A DNA stretch of 64,000 nucleotides from Selaginella tamariscina (taxonomy: Eukaryota; Streptophyta; Lycopodiopsida; Selaginellales; Selaginellaceae), in contig PUQB01000574.1 of NCBI GenBank assembly GCA_003024785.1, positions 77,001 to 141,000 on the forward strand, in the 5' to 3' direction. Shown piece by piece: positions 23,394-35,989 of this stretch (position 1 is the stretch's first letter; each line of letters opens with the position of its first letter). The position numbers and the translations under genes are program-made. The notes under the pieces were generated by a model. It ran no database searches. It had not been told where the DNA came from and saw nothing but the letters and a program-made list of their open reading frames with translations.

Positions 23394-25113
23394 ATACATT
23401 TACTGTATACATACCATGTGCAGGTGGAGCTGAGTGAAAAACTTCAATTATAATATTTTAATTTTAAAATAACAATATTAATTAAAAATATATGTTTACG
23501 ATTTTAATTTAAAATATTTGAATTAACTAATTTCACTATTGGAAACAGTAGAAACAGTATATGTCATGTGATTTTAAATTTACATATGTACTTTCAAAAA
23601 CTTGAATGGTAATTATCTTGATTTTTAAAATAACAATATTAATTAGAATTATATTTTTAATTTATAATATATTATGAATGAAATAATTAAATTTTATTAA
23701 GTGTTAAATGTTAAAATATCATAGTAAAAATTGAAACATTTTTAAAAATAATATATTATATTGTGATATATATGTTTAATATGTTGTATTTTAACCTAAT
23801 ATAATAAATACAAATTAATTATAATTTTTGATTGACTTTTTAAAAATAATTTTTAGATTTTAATTTTAAAAATTATAAAAGTTTAAATTAAAGTTTCAAA
23901 TGTATGTATGTAATTATAACTTATAATGGTATATATGTAAATATGATAAATTTTAAGAATATAAATGTAACTTTCCTTTCATTTAATTTAAATGACAAAA
24001 TCTAAGTCGTCCTTCTTGTATTAGGTTATATAAACAATCTCAGAGGTGGCGGTCTGTTTTGTATTAAAGTCGTTTAGAATCCTCTTCTTTCTCTCGTTAG
24101 TACAATGGTTGCATTCCTTACCCGAAGGTGATTACACGTGTATATATAATTATATATTTACACATAATAATTAATTTATATAAATATATTTAATATTAAT
24201 TAATATAGCATTATTACTTGTGCAAAATATACAGGTATATACACGTATATTTAAGTATATTCTAGACTATATATGTCCTTAACGTATATTGCGTTTCAGT
24301 ATTTAATTAATTCAAATATTATTATTATATTTTTAAAAATTTATAATTAAACAAAATTTAAGTCTGAACTGGGATTTGAACCATTTAAGTAAATATATCT
24401 TTAATATATAATGCATCATCAATATCCAGACTAATTCATCTTAAATATAAATATAATTAATTTATTATATATTTTTTATAATTGTAATAACTGAAATAAA
24501 ATTATATAAAAAAAAAAACCTATACCTTAATTTATATTGCACTTAAAGCATAAGTCAAATCAAAAAATGTATATAGGTATATGGACAAAGAAAGTCTGAT
24601 GTATATGAATGCTGAAGACATTTGTGGGCCGCAGACAAATTTTGAGCGAGACAATGCAGCGTCTGTTTTGATATGTGATGGATGGTAAAGCTACTGGTGT
24701 GTTGGTTCCTTATGACCTGGCTTAATGACTAAGCAAATCCGAACCATAATGTAATTTAACATATATTATTGAACTGTACAAATACACACACACATACACA
24801 TATACACAAATTGTAGCGTGCAAGTAGATTATTAATGAAATTAAATTTGCATATATTTCTATATGAATACACATTATGTAGGATACATCATCTTATACAC
24901 ACTTACATTGTACATCTGCTACATAGGCATATACTTGTACATACTTTACACTTCACTTCTACATTTATTTTTTTATAGAAAAAGACATTTACCATTTACA
25001 TGTCACCTTTCTGTGAATGCTTTCATGAGCTCAAATGTGCTATATATAATGTGTATGTGTGACTTGTTTTAGTTTGTATGATTCAAATGCAAATATTAAT
25101 TTCAACTTAAACA

Positions 25114-25173
<60 letters not shown>

Positions 25174-25480
25174 ATCTATAGAATTTTCTTGTATACATAT
25201 ATACAAAGAGACACGCGCACATGTGACTGTTACACATGTAATTAACATATAGCAATATTAATTAATTCAAATTTCTACAAAACCCAATGCAAATGTGTAA
25301 AACTTGCATTACCTTTTAAATCAAATTACAAAAATTCAAGGATATTTTCACATTAAAATATATAATATTAAAAAATGTTCTTGTATATAAAATTTAAAAT
25401 AAAGTAAAATAAATCTGCATAAATGATGAGGTATATGCTACAATACTAAGCACATTGTGTAACAAAAAGAAATATCATAT
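22420..25480. other. AT-rich spacer
   Basis: Mostly A/T sequence. (AT)n tracts at 23157-23190 and 23327-23391; compound (CT)n(CA)n at 25113-25172. A short exon-like patch at 24585-24680 reads YMDKESLMYMNAEDICGPQ on the plus strand, unrecognised. No other signal. Confidence 0.55.
25113..25172. repeat. compound microsatellite (CT)n(CA)n
   Basis: About 26 bp CT followed by about 34 bp CA. Confidence 0.95.
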
Positions 25481-25484
25481 TGAT

Positions 25485-26435
25485 CTAGAAAAGCGGAAAA
25501 GGGCCATTTAGATTTTCCAGTGTAGACCGTACCCATTCTTTCAAATCGCTAACAGGAGCATCGGGAACTCCAAACACATACATGAACATTGCCTCTTGCT
25601 CTCTGCCACCCTTTTGCAGTCCAATTACAATCGGAATACAGGTTTCTCGATCAGGCATTTCCCCTGTTATCAGCACGATGTCGAAGCAATCCTCCAAGAA
25701 CTTTGCATTCTCTTTTTAAACCCATATTTTGGTACCTGCCTCCAAACACAGGCCACAAACGTCTGTAAAAGTTTCTTGGTCTCAGTCGATCCCATCTTTG
25801 CCATCTTGTAAACAATGTCATATGCACGGCTATAAGATGAAGCTTCCTCAATTAACAGTCGAATTAAACACTGCCTCATAATCACATTCATTGGCAGCCT
25901 TCATGATGTCCTCAGCATCATCTATTCTGTAATCATGTACCAACCTTTCGAGGAGACTATATACATTCAACTTGATACCCTTGTCAAGAATTGACCTTGC
26001 AAATTGGAGAGATTTCTCTACATCCTTAGCAACATAAACTTCAGAACTTTCTCGTAAACCTGGGCTTAGCTGGGTTACTGCAATGGCTAGACATATCCTC
26101 GTAAAGCTCCACAATGGTTACTGAATTTTCTGAGCCATAATGAGCTTCTCAAACAGCTCCACATCACGTGAGAACCCCAGTGTTTCATCTTTAGGATTGC
26201 ATGGACAAGCTTGTCATAGTTGCTGTCACCAAACTGGGGCTTTCCCTTGTCCAGAGGTGTCTCGTGAATAACCATGTAGTAAGTCTCTTTATCACTCTTT
26301 GGGTCATCTAGCATCCTGCATGCCTGTCCATACCATCCAGCCTTCAAGTAGCTCTTCACGATCTCATTGTGACTCGGCACACCGGAAAAGAAAGACGATT
26401 GGTGTAATTTCAATGGATTCCACCTGTCAAAGATA
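25485..26435 (-). pseudogene. PPR-like (P-class style) gene, broken in several places
   Basis: After an acceptor-like ttgacag at about 26430 the minus strand reads WNPLKLHQSSFFSGVPSHNE, then IVKSYLKAGWYGQACRMLDD and SDKETYYMVIHETPLDKGK. A frame change near 26180 leads to GFSRDVELFEKLIMAQKIQ and a stop; further frames give VELYEDM, then KDVEKSLQFARSILDKGI, RLVHDYRIDDAEDIMKAA, AYDIVYKMAKMGS and finally FDIVLITGEMPDRETC to the stop at 25485. Helical pairs with the spacing of PPR motifs and phrases such as SHNEIVKSYLKAG suggest an organellar RNA-binding PPR protein, but the call rests on pattern only. At least three frame changes are needed, so it is a pseudogene unless introns hide among them. 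A truncated sister lies at 17.64 kb. Confidence 0.55.
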
Positions 26436-26439
26436 TTTA

Positions 26440-27160
26440 GTTTTAATTCATGCGGATTACCTTCAATAGGCTGGAAATATCTTCTTTTTCTCGTTTACTC
26501 CTCTTCCTTTCCATGAAAAACCCTAGTTCAAAACCTTTTTATTACCTTCCTTTTTTACGTTAAGATCATTTAAGAAGAAATTTAAATTTAAGATCTGGAT
26601 TTGTGTTAATTTAACGAGTTTAACTTTTAACCCTCTCATAATTATGAATTTCTTACATCAATCACGTATTACTAGTGGTTAATTAAATTTAATATCCTAA
26701 ATACGAATTCAAATTTAAAAAAAAAAACGCTTGAAAATCTTCCATTTTGCAGCAGCAGTATGTACATATGCTATATAGCTCTATACCTGTAATAACTTTC
26801 ATTAGAGTGTTCTCCCTCATGTTATGCGTGCATGAAAACAGATATACATAGAAAACTGAGAATTTATGTATTGTACTTGTATACATGTATAATGTAATAT
26901 TTATTACTTAGTGAATATAATACATATATATTATTTATACATTAGTATACATGCCCGCTTAACTATTTAATGGATCATTCTTAATTGTTAGTTTATCTTA
27001 AGTTATCCCATGTCACGTCCTCAATATCTGATATATATACATACATGTATCCATGTTACTGTACAATGTGATTCTCCCACACACATAGTTGTGTAATTAT
27101 AGTATCAACATTATTGTTCAGTGTTACATGCTTTCTCTCTCACAAACACAGTGTGATACT
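26440..27160. other. AT-rich spacer
   Basis: A possible 5' exon of the PPR-like gene (MERKRSKREKEDISSLLK, 26515-26462, donor-like gtaatc) is not in phase with the next exon. Otherwise nothing seen. Confidence 0.4.
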
Positions 27161-28530
27161 CTCTCTTACTAATCATTTTGACCCTCGTATTAACATTGTT
27201 GTGCAATGTTACCTACTTCCTTTTTCTCTCTAGGGAGTGTGATACATCCTACATGCTCTATCTCTTGAACACACACACATAGAGCTGCCTAATCATCTAT
27301 ATGTAGTAATACATTTCTCTCTCCTGCACACACACACACACAGCTACCTAATCATCTATATGCAATAATACATCTCTCCCACGTGCATACACACACATAC
27401 ACAGCTGCCTAATCATCTATATGCAATAATACATCTCTCTCTATCTTTCTCTCACACACACAATCATCCTGACCCTCCTATCAATGTTATTATACAATAC
27501 ATTTTACATGTGCTCCCTCTCTATTTTTCCACACACAGAATTGTTTAATCATTCTGACCCTCTTATCGACTTTCTTAATATCTCTCTTTTATATACACAT
27601 GTTTTTTCATTAATATATAGTGTACAACCGTATATAGAACTATATATTCGAAATAGACACCTGAGTGTATCCTTAATCTCCTAAGTTTACCTTAATATAT
27701 ATATAAAATATCAACTGTTGGATGGGGCCACCTTAAAATATATACCCGTAGAACGTATATATGTGTGTCTATGTGTTAATTTACCAATCGTTGCTAATCT
27801 TGCTTATGTACATATGGTCTTGTATTCTCGTATTCTCTTAAGTGTGTACAACACTTCAGTTCAGTGTGTATATGTGTGTATTGTAATAAGTATTGAGCTA
27901 AGTATTAAGTATTAAGTTTACTGAGTGATTACTTATTACAATACACACTTTTATTGATTCCAAGTAATTGCTCAATAAACTTAATGTACACGCTCATGTT
28001 GGTGTGTGTGTGTGTAATTTTACATATAAATAGTAAACCACACTACTTTTGTTTAAAATCTAAAACGGTTTAATAAAACGAAGCTGTAACATATGATAAA
28101 TTCCATTTGAAAGTAATGATAATTATTTACTTTGATTTAAGTAGAAAAATGGCCACTTATGTTTAATTTAAAATTAAATTAATTAATAAAACAGGTTTAC
28201 CTCATTTTAATCATCTTGACCCTCATATTAATATTGTGCAATGTTACCTGCTTCTCCTCTCTCTCTAGGGAGTGTGATACATCCTACATGCTCTCTCTTG
28301 CACACACACATACACAATTGCTTAATCATCTATATGCATTAATACATCTCTCTCTCCCGCGCACACACGTACATTGATGTCTAATCATCTATATGCAATA
28401 ATACATATCTTTCTCACACACACATAATCATCTTGACCTTTTTATCAACGTTACTGTGCAATACAATTACATGTGCCTCTTTTTATTCTCACGTGTTTAA
28501 TCATTCTGACCCTCCTATCAACGTGGAGCC
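27160..28530. repeat. complex tandem and long-range direct repeat block
   Basis: An about 66-bp unit with gcctaatcatctatatgcaa, taatacatctctctc and a CA run occurs about three times at 27240-27450 and twice at 28310-28420. The whole block 27165-27560 (starting ttgaccctcgtattaacatt and including gggagtgtgatacatcctac) recurs at 28205-28525, so a block duplication followed local unit expansion. Between the blocks is an about 600-bp AT-rich stretch. Confidence 0.85.
27871..27947. repeat. hairpin-forming inverted repeat
   Basis: gtgtgtattgtaataagta is followed about 40 bases later by its exact reverse complement tacttattacaatacacac. A second, overlapping inverted relation links attaagtttactgagtgatta with the sequence near 27965-27985. 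Confidence 0.8.
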
Positions 28531-29764
28531 ACATAGGTTTAGGATGGCCATTGAATGGGCACACGAGTTTAAAATTTAGGTGACTTTGGGCATTAACGAC
28601 AGACAGACACATACAATAAACTTATTATATAAGATTATAAATATACATACGTATAGACATGTTTATAAATACGCTCCTATATACATACTACATTATTGTT
28701 ATAAACTTGCAAGTAAACACGTTTAGGTAAAAAAAAAAGAAAACAAAACAAAAAAAGATTATACATATTGGATTGTTTATAATATATATATGCACTTACG
28801 ATTTTTGTATACATATATGATTTATTGTCAAAAGCTTTGTTTAAGTGTGTATATATGAATGTTCAATTTAAAATACTTTATGTATTCTAATATACTTATT
28901 ATAGCTTGTATTGATATAATTATACATATTTAAAATTTAAATTCCTTTATAGATGTTGATATATGTATTTTTGAATTTGTTTTTATAGCTAGTTTGGTTA
29001 ATATAAACCAGTTAAATTAACTGGTTTATAACTTACCATTAACCAGTTAACTTACAAAACTTAAAATGCCAAAACTATGTATTATTTAAATAATAATATT
29101 AATATAATCTTTTATACATAAATATTTATGTTTTAGCTAATACATGTACATATTGTGTTATATTTAAAAAGTAATATAATTTTACTTTATAATTAAGGTT
29201 AACATATTATACATAAGCATCTGTGTTAGGTTTTCTATATAAGTTTATAAAGATAATATGATTTTATATATGACATAGTTTTTTATTTATTTTATTTACT
29301 GTTTAAATTGTTTTATTATTATTATAAGAGAATACTAATTACAAAAATAATGAAAAAGAAGTTAAAATTTAAACAATCTCTCTCTCTCATACACACACAC
29401 ACACACACACACTCGGACAATTCAATGTTGTATCAATCGTGGTGTGTGGAGACTTAGTAGTGCCGTGTGACTTTTTAATGTTGAGCAGCATTATATATAT
29501 AATAAATTTTAACATTGATTTCAATGAATAAAAGTTTTCCTTTTTCATTTAACTGTTCATTACCCAAGGAACACATTTTTATCTTGATTTTTCTTTTTCA
29601 TCATTTAAAATGCATCAAATCTAGTTCACATTTAAATAATTAAAATGGGGTGTAAAAAATCTCTATTCAGGCCCTTGGACATAATTTTATATGAATGAAT
29701 CACAGCCATTAAAAAATTTAAACATAATATGAACATTGTAAGATTTCACCTAAAACAGCTAATG
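28531..29764. other. AT-rich spacer
   Basis: Contains a 27-bp near-perfect palindrome ataaaccagttaa-a-ttaactggtttat at 29003-29029 and compound (CT)n(CA)n at 29377-29412. No coding signal. Confidence 0.5.
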
Positions 29765-30052
29765 TAAGGTTAACAATCTAATGAAGACATCACATAAGAG
29801 ATGGGCTTTCCGCGTTCTTTGGAACTGTACGAGGATGGCAAGCACCTCAAGAAAAATTACAAAGAATATATACTTGGGATAATTAAAATATATATGTTTT
29901 AACACATCTTATAAGAAACCATGCGCAGAACGTACACGTGTGTGTGTGTGAAGCACCTCATATACTTGTAGATGCATGCAAGTTTGAGGTGCTTGTGATA
30001 CCCTCATGACCAGGATAATCGATGCAGTAGTCTAGGTAAGTCTGGAGTGTAT
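29765..30052 (+). repeat. block C copy 2, distal part
   Basis: Reverse complement of 17040-17345 with moderate divergence: gaagacatcacataagagat, ccatgcgcagaacgtacacg and ataccctcatgaccaggata are anchors. Confidence 0.8.
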
Positions 30053-30419
30053 GCAAAGTAGGTTTGGAACCTACTTCACTTTGTGAGTCGTACATCTGTA
30101 TTTATATTCCTGTATTGTAAGACTATATATAAGGCATGCACAAGTGTTTTGGTGCAAGAATAGATACGTAAGTACATATACACTGATGATGTGTATGTAT
30201 GTACATATGCATATGTGTGGCATGTATTTATATGTGTGTTTGTGTCTAGGGGTGTGTGACAGTGGGACTATGATTTGAGGCATGGTTCCTCCTGTTGAAG
30301 CGTAACCTCTCCCGTCTTTAGACGTGTTTACACACACATGTATCTTATGCATGTGTCTATTTGCTTATGTGGAGAGAGAGAGGGGGAGAGAGGAGTGTCT
30401 TTTTATGTTGTTTTTAAGG

Positions 30420-31130
30420 CATTTGCTTTTAGTTCGAAGACAAAAGTATCTTATGGAGCTGATTTTAGACAGAGCAAATATTCAGTACCATGTGGCAGGT
30501 AAGTAATAACTCCTAAAATATATTAAATATATATCATGGAAGATAATAGATATGAATATATGTATAATTTACAAACTTTTATTAATGATTTATTTTGGCA
30601 GGTGATTATGAAACACTATTTCCTGGACAATGATAAGTCTCCTGCATTACACAGAGCTTTTTTTTATACCTTGGGCATGATAAACTAAGAACATATTTGG
30701 TACCTACAGGTTGCTGAAACACTTCAAAATCTACACTTACGGTTGCTATATGCAAAATGAAAAAGGAGGATGCTGAAGCTCACAAATTATGTTAGAAAAA
30801 GTTGATTGACCTACTGGTTCATTCAGGTTTTGGTGTGCCACAAATTAAAGTCAAAGGATTCGTTAAATATGAAGCTACAACTGGTTGGATCGTTGTGAGA
30901 AATGTTTTTTGTGATAATGTGGTCCTTGAGCGTGGATGTTATTTCCACTTCACCATGAGCCTTCGACAACACACATAGAAGTACATATATCCTTCCTCAT
31001 GTAATAAACATATGGACTTCTACAAGAAGCTGGTCGAGGCGGAGTGTGCAAAGGATCAGGTGAAGATTGCGGACATGGTACATGTTTTGGGCCGCATAAA
31101 ATGCAAGAGAGAGACTTGAGAAAGTTGAAT
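30420..31130 (+). pseudogene. unrecognised broken coding region within repeat copy 2
   Basis: Plus-strand peptides with exon-like borders: LMELILDRANIQYHVAG before a gtaagt (30500), VAETLQNLHLRLLYAK after ctacag (30711), then HSGFGVPQIKVKGFVKYEA and VRNVFCDNVVLERGCYFHF ending SLRQHT and a stop at about 30978. FYKKLVEAECAKDQVKIAD follows at 31020. Stops and frame changes interrupt the parts I can read. The peptides look coding, not random, but I do not recognise the family. Confidence 0.4.
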
Positions 31131-31239
31131 AGATGGATATCTTAGTGGATGTAACATAAGAATCATTGGAGCATGAATACTTTGTAGGTACACAGTTATT
31201 ATTGATAGTCATAACTCTACTTCAAAAATGTTATTATAA

Positions 31240-32465
31240 GGTTTTAATGAACAAAAAGCTCTTGTGCCCTCAACAAATATTGTTGAACTTGGTCATTTAA
31301 GTTGGAGACATAATGCCGGGAAGGAAAACATGAAGGTGGACACTATTGAAGCCACTCATCTTGACCTTGTCAATGCATTGTTATAGTGTTTGAGGGGACA
31401 CACATCCTATAGTGGACACTAGAGTCGGTTGGGACCATCAATGAATGATTTAATTGCCAAATATACGACACGTAGTAATAGCAGGATGGCAGTATCTGAC
31501 ATAATCAACCTAGTCAAGGACGTCGCTTCGGAATAGGAATCCAGCTGAGCAACCAAGTCATTGAAAAGGAAACTAGACATCATAAAAGAAGTTCTTCCAA
31601 GCCAATGAAGCACAACAACTCTCACGGACCGGAATACGAGTACACTACTACACCTAAACATCTCAGAAACACTACTCAAAATGCTTTTTCTACTAGAACA
31701 AGATTAAGTTTCGATGAGTTCCAAGACATCAAGCTATTGCTGGTACATGAACAAGTTATACACGACAAAGATTGGGTGATAAGGCGTTATACTAGTAAGG
31801 CCAAATGCCAGGGTATAAGCTTGACATCCAATTCAACATGAGCACAATATGTCTTGTCGGTTTGTGAGGGGTTCCTACTCCGGTGTTTGTGGGTGTTGTT
31901 CAATATGACGACTAGAACAAGAGTACTTAGCTTGTGCAGACATCCCATGTATTGTTCATAATAAACATTTTATGACTACTATAACATATCCTCAGCACTG
32001 AGGTTTGTCAGAAAATTACACAAACATGCGTTCGTAGACTATTATGCAAATGAATCCTCGGCGCCGAAGATGATAAATATGATATTTTAGGAAAGATAAA
32101 TTCATTATATGATTTTAAGTCCTCGGTGTTGAGGTTGAGATGCTAGGATTTCTCTTTTGCCTTTTGGTATTTGGAAGACCTCATCACCAATGACATACTT
32201 CACTGACCTGTATGGTGAACACATCCTATTAATTAATACAATTAAGCACTACAAATATGTAGCTTCTTACTATTTTCTCCTGAATGATCTTTTCTGACTC
32301 TGTGGGGTGGTTCATTTTGACCGCATGTAATATTATTCACGCATATCGGTTGGAAGACATATGGATAAGGTTCCAAAAGAATTGCCTAACCCTTGGCTGG
32401 TCACGGAAGATACAAATTTAACAATAGACGAGGTTGCATTTTAGAGAGAACGGGATTCAATTTTC
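31240..32465 (+). repeat. block C copy 2, proximal part
   Basis: Inverted copy of 15590-16680 with no long open frame. It ends where an LTR-like insertion begins; the 15-kb copy is continuous across that point. Confidence 0.8.
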
Positions 32466-32498
32466 ATAAGGTGTCTAGTTCTTTTTTTAAGACACCAC

Positions 32499-34173
32499 TA
32501 TCATAGTTTTTACTATGACTCCTCTTTACTTTGGACGTTGACTGTTGTTACTTAATGTACTATGTTGATAAACCCTAGGTGTAGAAGAAACAGGCCCGCT
32601 TAGTGCACTTGGATATCTAGTGATGGTTCGGTCGGGTGTCATTAAGTATTTGCAAGAAACTCTGGGCGAAGCTAGCATTTCCATCTAGAAAACTCTTACC
32701 TTGGTTTTTTGTGTCCCGGTTGGATTAATGGCTAGTTCTGGTGAGTTCGGCATGTTAGATATGCTTAGAAAATACCCCCAAGTTTGATAGGTTAGGGTTT
32801 AGGGGTCGATGGATAACTCACCAAGTATATTCCCTTTGGGAATGAGATTTCAGTGCTAGCCCACTTATGTAAATAGGAAAACAGGGGCGGGCCTCCATCA
32901 CATAAATAAAGTAGTATGTAGTAGGAGAGCTCCTGGGTTCATGACTGAGTTCGTTGCTCTTCTGCTGGTGCAAGCTCTAACTTGTGTCGTTAAGGCACAA
33001 CCCTCTGTTGTGCCACCCTAACTTCCAGATGCTAGGGGTACGTCCCACCTTCGGGGTAACTTACCCTTAACGTTGGCGAATCCATGCCTGGGAGGTCTTG
33101 TGAGAATGCACATTCCAAGAGGTAGAGGTAGAGGCTTGTCTCCAGCCTCCTCCTCCATGTCAAGCTAGGTGTAGCACTCACGGCCAAGCAAGGCACATCC
33201 ATGTCCTTATCTAATTGTGGGCATGGGATCTTGTTTGACATGTTCACATTACCAGTTCCTGAGGGTTCACTAAGGGGTTCTAGAGTTGGCATTTAGGAGC
33301 CACGTTTGTGGCACTTGGTGCAACTCTTGAATCTAAGGGCTATGGCATAATAGCCACATTGGGAAAGGCAGTGTCACATGGAGATGTGACACTAGGCTAA
33401 ACGTCACATGGTACAACACCCGAGGCACGCCCTTTGGGGTTATGTCATATGCTTGTCGCCAAGGGGTTGGATACTTTAGCAAACAGACATGCTTGTGCTT
33501 GCACTAGGGTGCTAAGCCTTAGGCATCCGCTCAAGGGAGGTTAGGTCTCATAACTAGGTGTGCTTTGGCACACTTGGCTAGGGGAGTGTTCTCCTTAGAA
33601 TTCAAGGGCTGAACAACCTAAGCGTGTTAGCAGGAGCTCTTTCGTGAGGCACTCGCAAGGTCATATGCTTAGGGTTATCCCAAACCTAGCCTTAGGGATT
33701 TGCTTAGTAGAACACTCGTGTCCTCACTAAGTACTAGCCCTAGGTCTAGGTATGACTTGGCCACTCAAACCCTTAAGGATTAATCGTGATTCAGGGTACC
33801 CCTTGTCACCCTAAAGGGGTTGTACTCCCGGATGAGGGTGATTCCTCAAGGGGTAAGTGACGATGCCTTAGCTCTGTCACGGGGGTATGTGTGGAACACA
33901 CACCTCCTTGATGGGGGTTAGGGCATGAGCCTGTCTAGGTCTTCTAGAGCAAGACCCTAAGTCAACTAGGGTTATCCCTCAAGGGTTTTGGGGGTAGACA
34001 TTCTAGGGAGACTTAGGCTAAACCCTCAAGTCTCCTGTCCACTTGGGCATTAGAGTCTAACCCTAGGGGTCATTGGAGTTATTCTGGGAAACTTAGCGTT
34101 GCTCACACAGGGTGATGATGCCGAATGGCCACCTGGCAGCCACGTGTTGGCCCTTTGGGTTAAAACTCTGACA
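32499..34173 (+). mobile_element. LTR-like element inserted into the repeat (fossil, possibly a solo LTR)
   Basis: Begins TATCATAGTTTTTACTATGA and ends CTCTGACA. Much of it matches 62987-63947, which has the same ends in cleaner TG...CA form. It interrupts repeat copy 2 exactly between block C and block B, which are joined in the 15-kb copy, so the 15-kb copy is a related empty site. It is longer than the 63-kb copy by about 700 bp. No protein domain seen. Flanks are too diverged to call a target duplication. The family within LTR elements is unknown. Older than the gypsy copies. Confidence 0.7.
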
Positions 34174-34650
34174 CTCAGTAGGACCCCTCCCACTGGCAAT
34201 AGGTCAAACATATCAACTATGCCCTCTTTGGGGACGTTCCAACAACAAGAGATGGTAACCATATTAGAAGCAAACGGAAAGTCTCAGACAAGGCCCAAAG
34301 GAACGTTTAGTTTAGTAATTTGATGAAGGGTGAGCTTGTTGGCCACAAAAAAGGGACCCTTGGAACATTCCATTTGTCTTACAATGGGAGGGGATCGCAT
34401 AAAACGTGGCAATTGATTTCAATGTGAAAGAACATAAGTTACATGCCGTGCATTCATATGTATTACGTCTTCATTCGCATATTGTCCATGGATCCAAATG
34501 CAAACATTTTCATTCATAGGCCGGAACTTTTCGAGTATGAAGTTAATACACTTTTCTTTAGGGCAATTGTTAGTGGTTAATTATGATCATATCTGCCATT
34601 TTTTTCCGAAAATGTAATTATCTAGTATTAGATGAACATGCATGTTATTG
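34165..34650 (+). repeat. dispersed repeat block B, copy 2 (inverted relative to copy 1)
   Basis: Reverse complement of 15010-15515: ggacccctcccactggcaat, ttgatgaagggtgagcttgt and gaacataagttacatgccgt are anchors. On the plus strand RTPPTGNRSNIS can again be read. Confidence 0.8.
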
Positions 34651-35035
34651 GTACTATTTAAAGAGGAATATTCTATGTCAAAAGCCATGGCTAAATAATA
34701 GTATATTCCAGCATAAGCTAGAATAACGGTATATCACAACATATGTCCTATGCTAATGGTATATTCGCTTCACATGTACAATGTAGATTAAACAATGCAG
34801 TTTCAGCGTTTAAATAGTACCAATAACGAGCATATATACGTAGTAAATAGCTCCCAAACTGAAAATCTGTTTTAATGGATATTTAGCGGGGAAAAACTTA
34901 CATGTTTATTGCACTGTGTTAAGCTTGCTTTCCAGATCAAGCTCCACAGCTACCACCGGTGTGTGCCTCGGAGCTAGTCCGATGCAAATAATAAACATAT
35001 ATACTCATTACCATTTGGTAAGTACTATATATCTA
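34651..35035 (-). pseudogene. second copy of exon 1 and intron 1 of the LRR-like gene
   Basis: Direct (not inverted) copy of 14460-14810: ggaatattct.gtcaaaagcc, gtagtaaatagctcccaaac, tgctttccagatcaagctcc and cctcggagctagtccgatgc. The exon peptide VELDLESKL is readable on the minus strand but the start ATG is lost. It adjoins inverted block B, so the order was rearranged. Confidence 0.75.
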
Positions 35036-35197
35036 TATATTTGTCTCTGTGTGTGTATTTTGCCCCCCTCTCTATATATGTATGAAATTACAAGGTTACA
35101 TGACCATGATCAACAGCAGAAATTCCTACAATGTTCTTTCATAGGCACCGATCCAAACGTTCTGTTGTCATAAGCTTCCTGCTTATAATGCAGAGTT

Positions 35198-35199
35198 TC

Positions 35200-35248
<49 letters not shown>

Positions 35249-35281
35249 GTTTGTGTGCGTGTGTGTGTAGAGAGAGAGAGA
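35198..35281. repeat. compound microsatellite (CA)n(TA)n ... (TG)n(AG)n
   Basis: CA run, TA run, then gtgtgcgtgtgtgtg and agagagagag. The second half keeps the window's usual TG-then-AG polarity. Confidence 0.95.
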
Positions 35282-35489
35282 TTATATATCACAAATGTTC
35301 TACAGTACAATAATATACGAAAGTTCATAACAAATCAAACTAACATATCGGTACATTTGGAATGGATGGCTATAAACCTGTACTCCTCAAAGACCTCTTC
35401 CCTAATTTCTCCATCCAAAACACATACTAATTAATTACTAAAGTTGAGTATATGTGTGCCCATAAACAGAGACACACATGTACACTCCT

Positions 35490-35985
35490 TCGGCCTTAGT
35501 GAAGTATTGTGAGCAACGACCCAACATTGTCCTTCTTCAAGGGTAAAAGGCTCATCATGTTGGTGTAGTCCCTGAAAAACACCACCACCATGCCCGCCAT
35601 GATCTCGTTCGTGTCACCAGTGTGATCCTCATGGACGTGGTCACAATGTTGAGTACAATCAGTCAGAGACTCAGGAAATAACGATTGGACCATCACCTCG
35701 AACATTGTCCCCCGTACCTACACTTCCCATTTGTTCATACTTTCTTATAATCTTGTTCCATAGATTCCATTCAATCCGAATTTAAACATGTCTTCCACAT
35801 ACTTAGAAGCAAAATGTACCACCCCCTGTGCTCTTGTTTTTTCCTTAGACCAATTTATGTCAATATCATGCTCCCCAATAAGTTCGACAATTGTCCTTTC
35901 ACTCCACTCAATGTTTGAGTCAACAATCTCAAAGTTAGCTAGAAATGTGTGTTCAAGACCAGCCTATAACCGGCTTTACATCTAA
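35490..35985 (-). other. unrecognised coding-like region
   Basis: Minus strand reads LEHTFLANFEIVDSNIEWSE, then RTIVELIGEHDIDINWSKE and GVVHFASKYVEDMFKFGLN to about 35760; in a following frame MFEVMVQSLFPESLTDCTQH, GDTNEIMAGMVVVFFRDYT and MMSLLPLKKDNVGSLLTIL with a stop at 35496. Composition and length are coding-like and clearly different from the AT-rich flank. Two frames imply an intron (gtaggtacgg is a possible donor region) or a break. Family not recognised. Confidence 0.4.
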
Positions 35986-35989
35986 CAGT

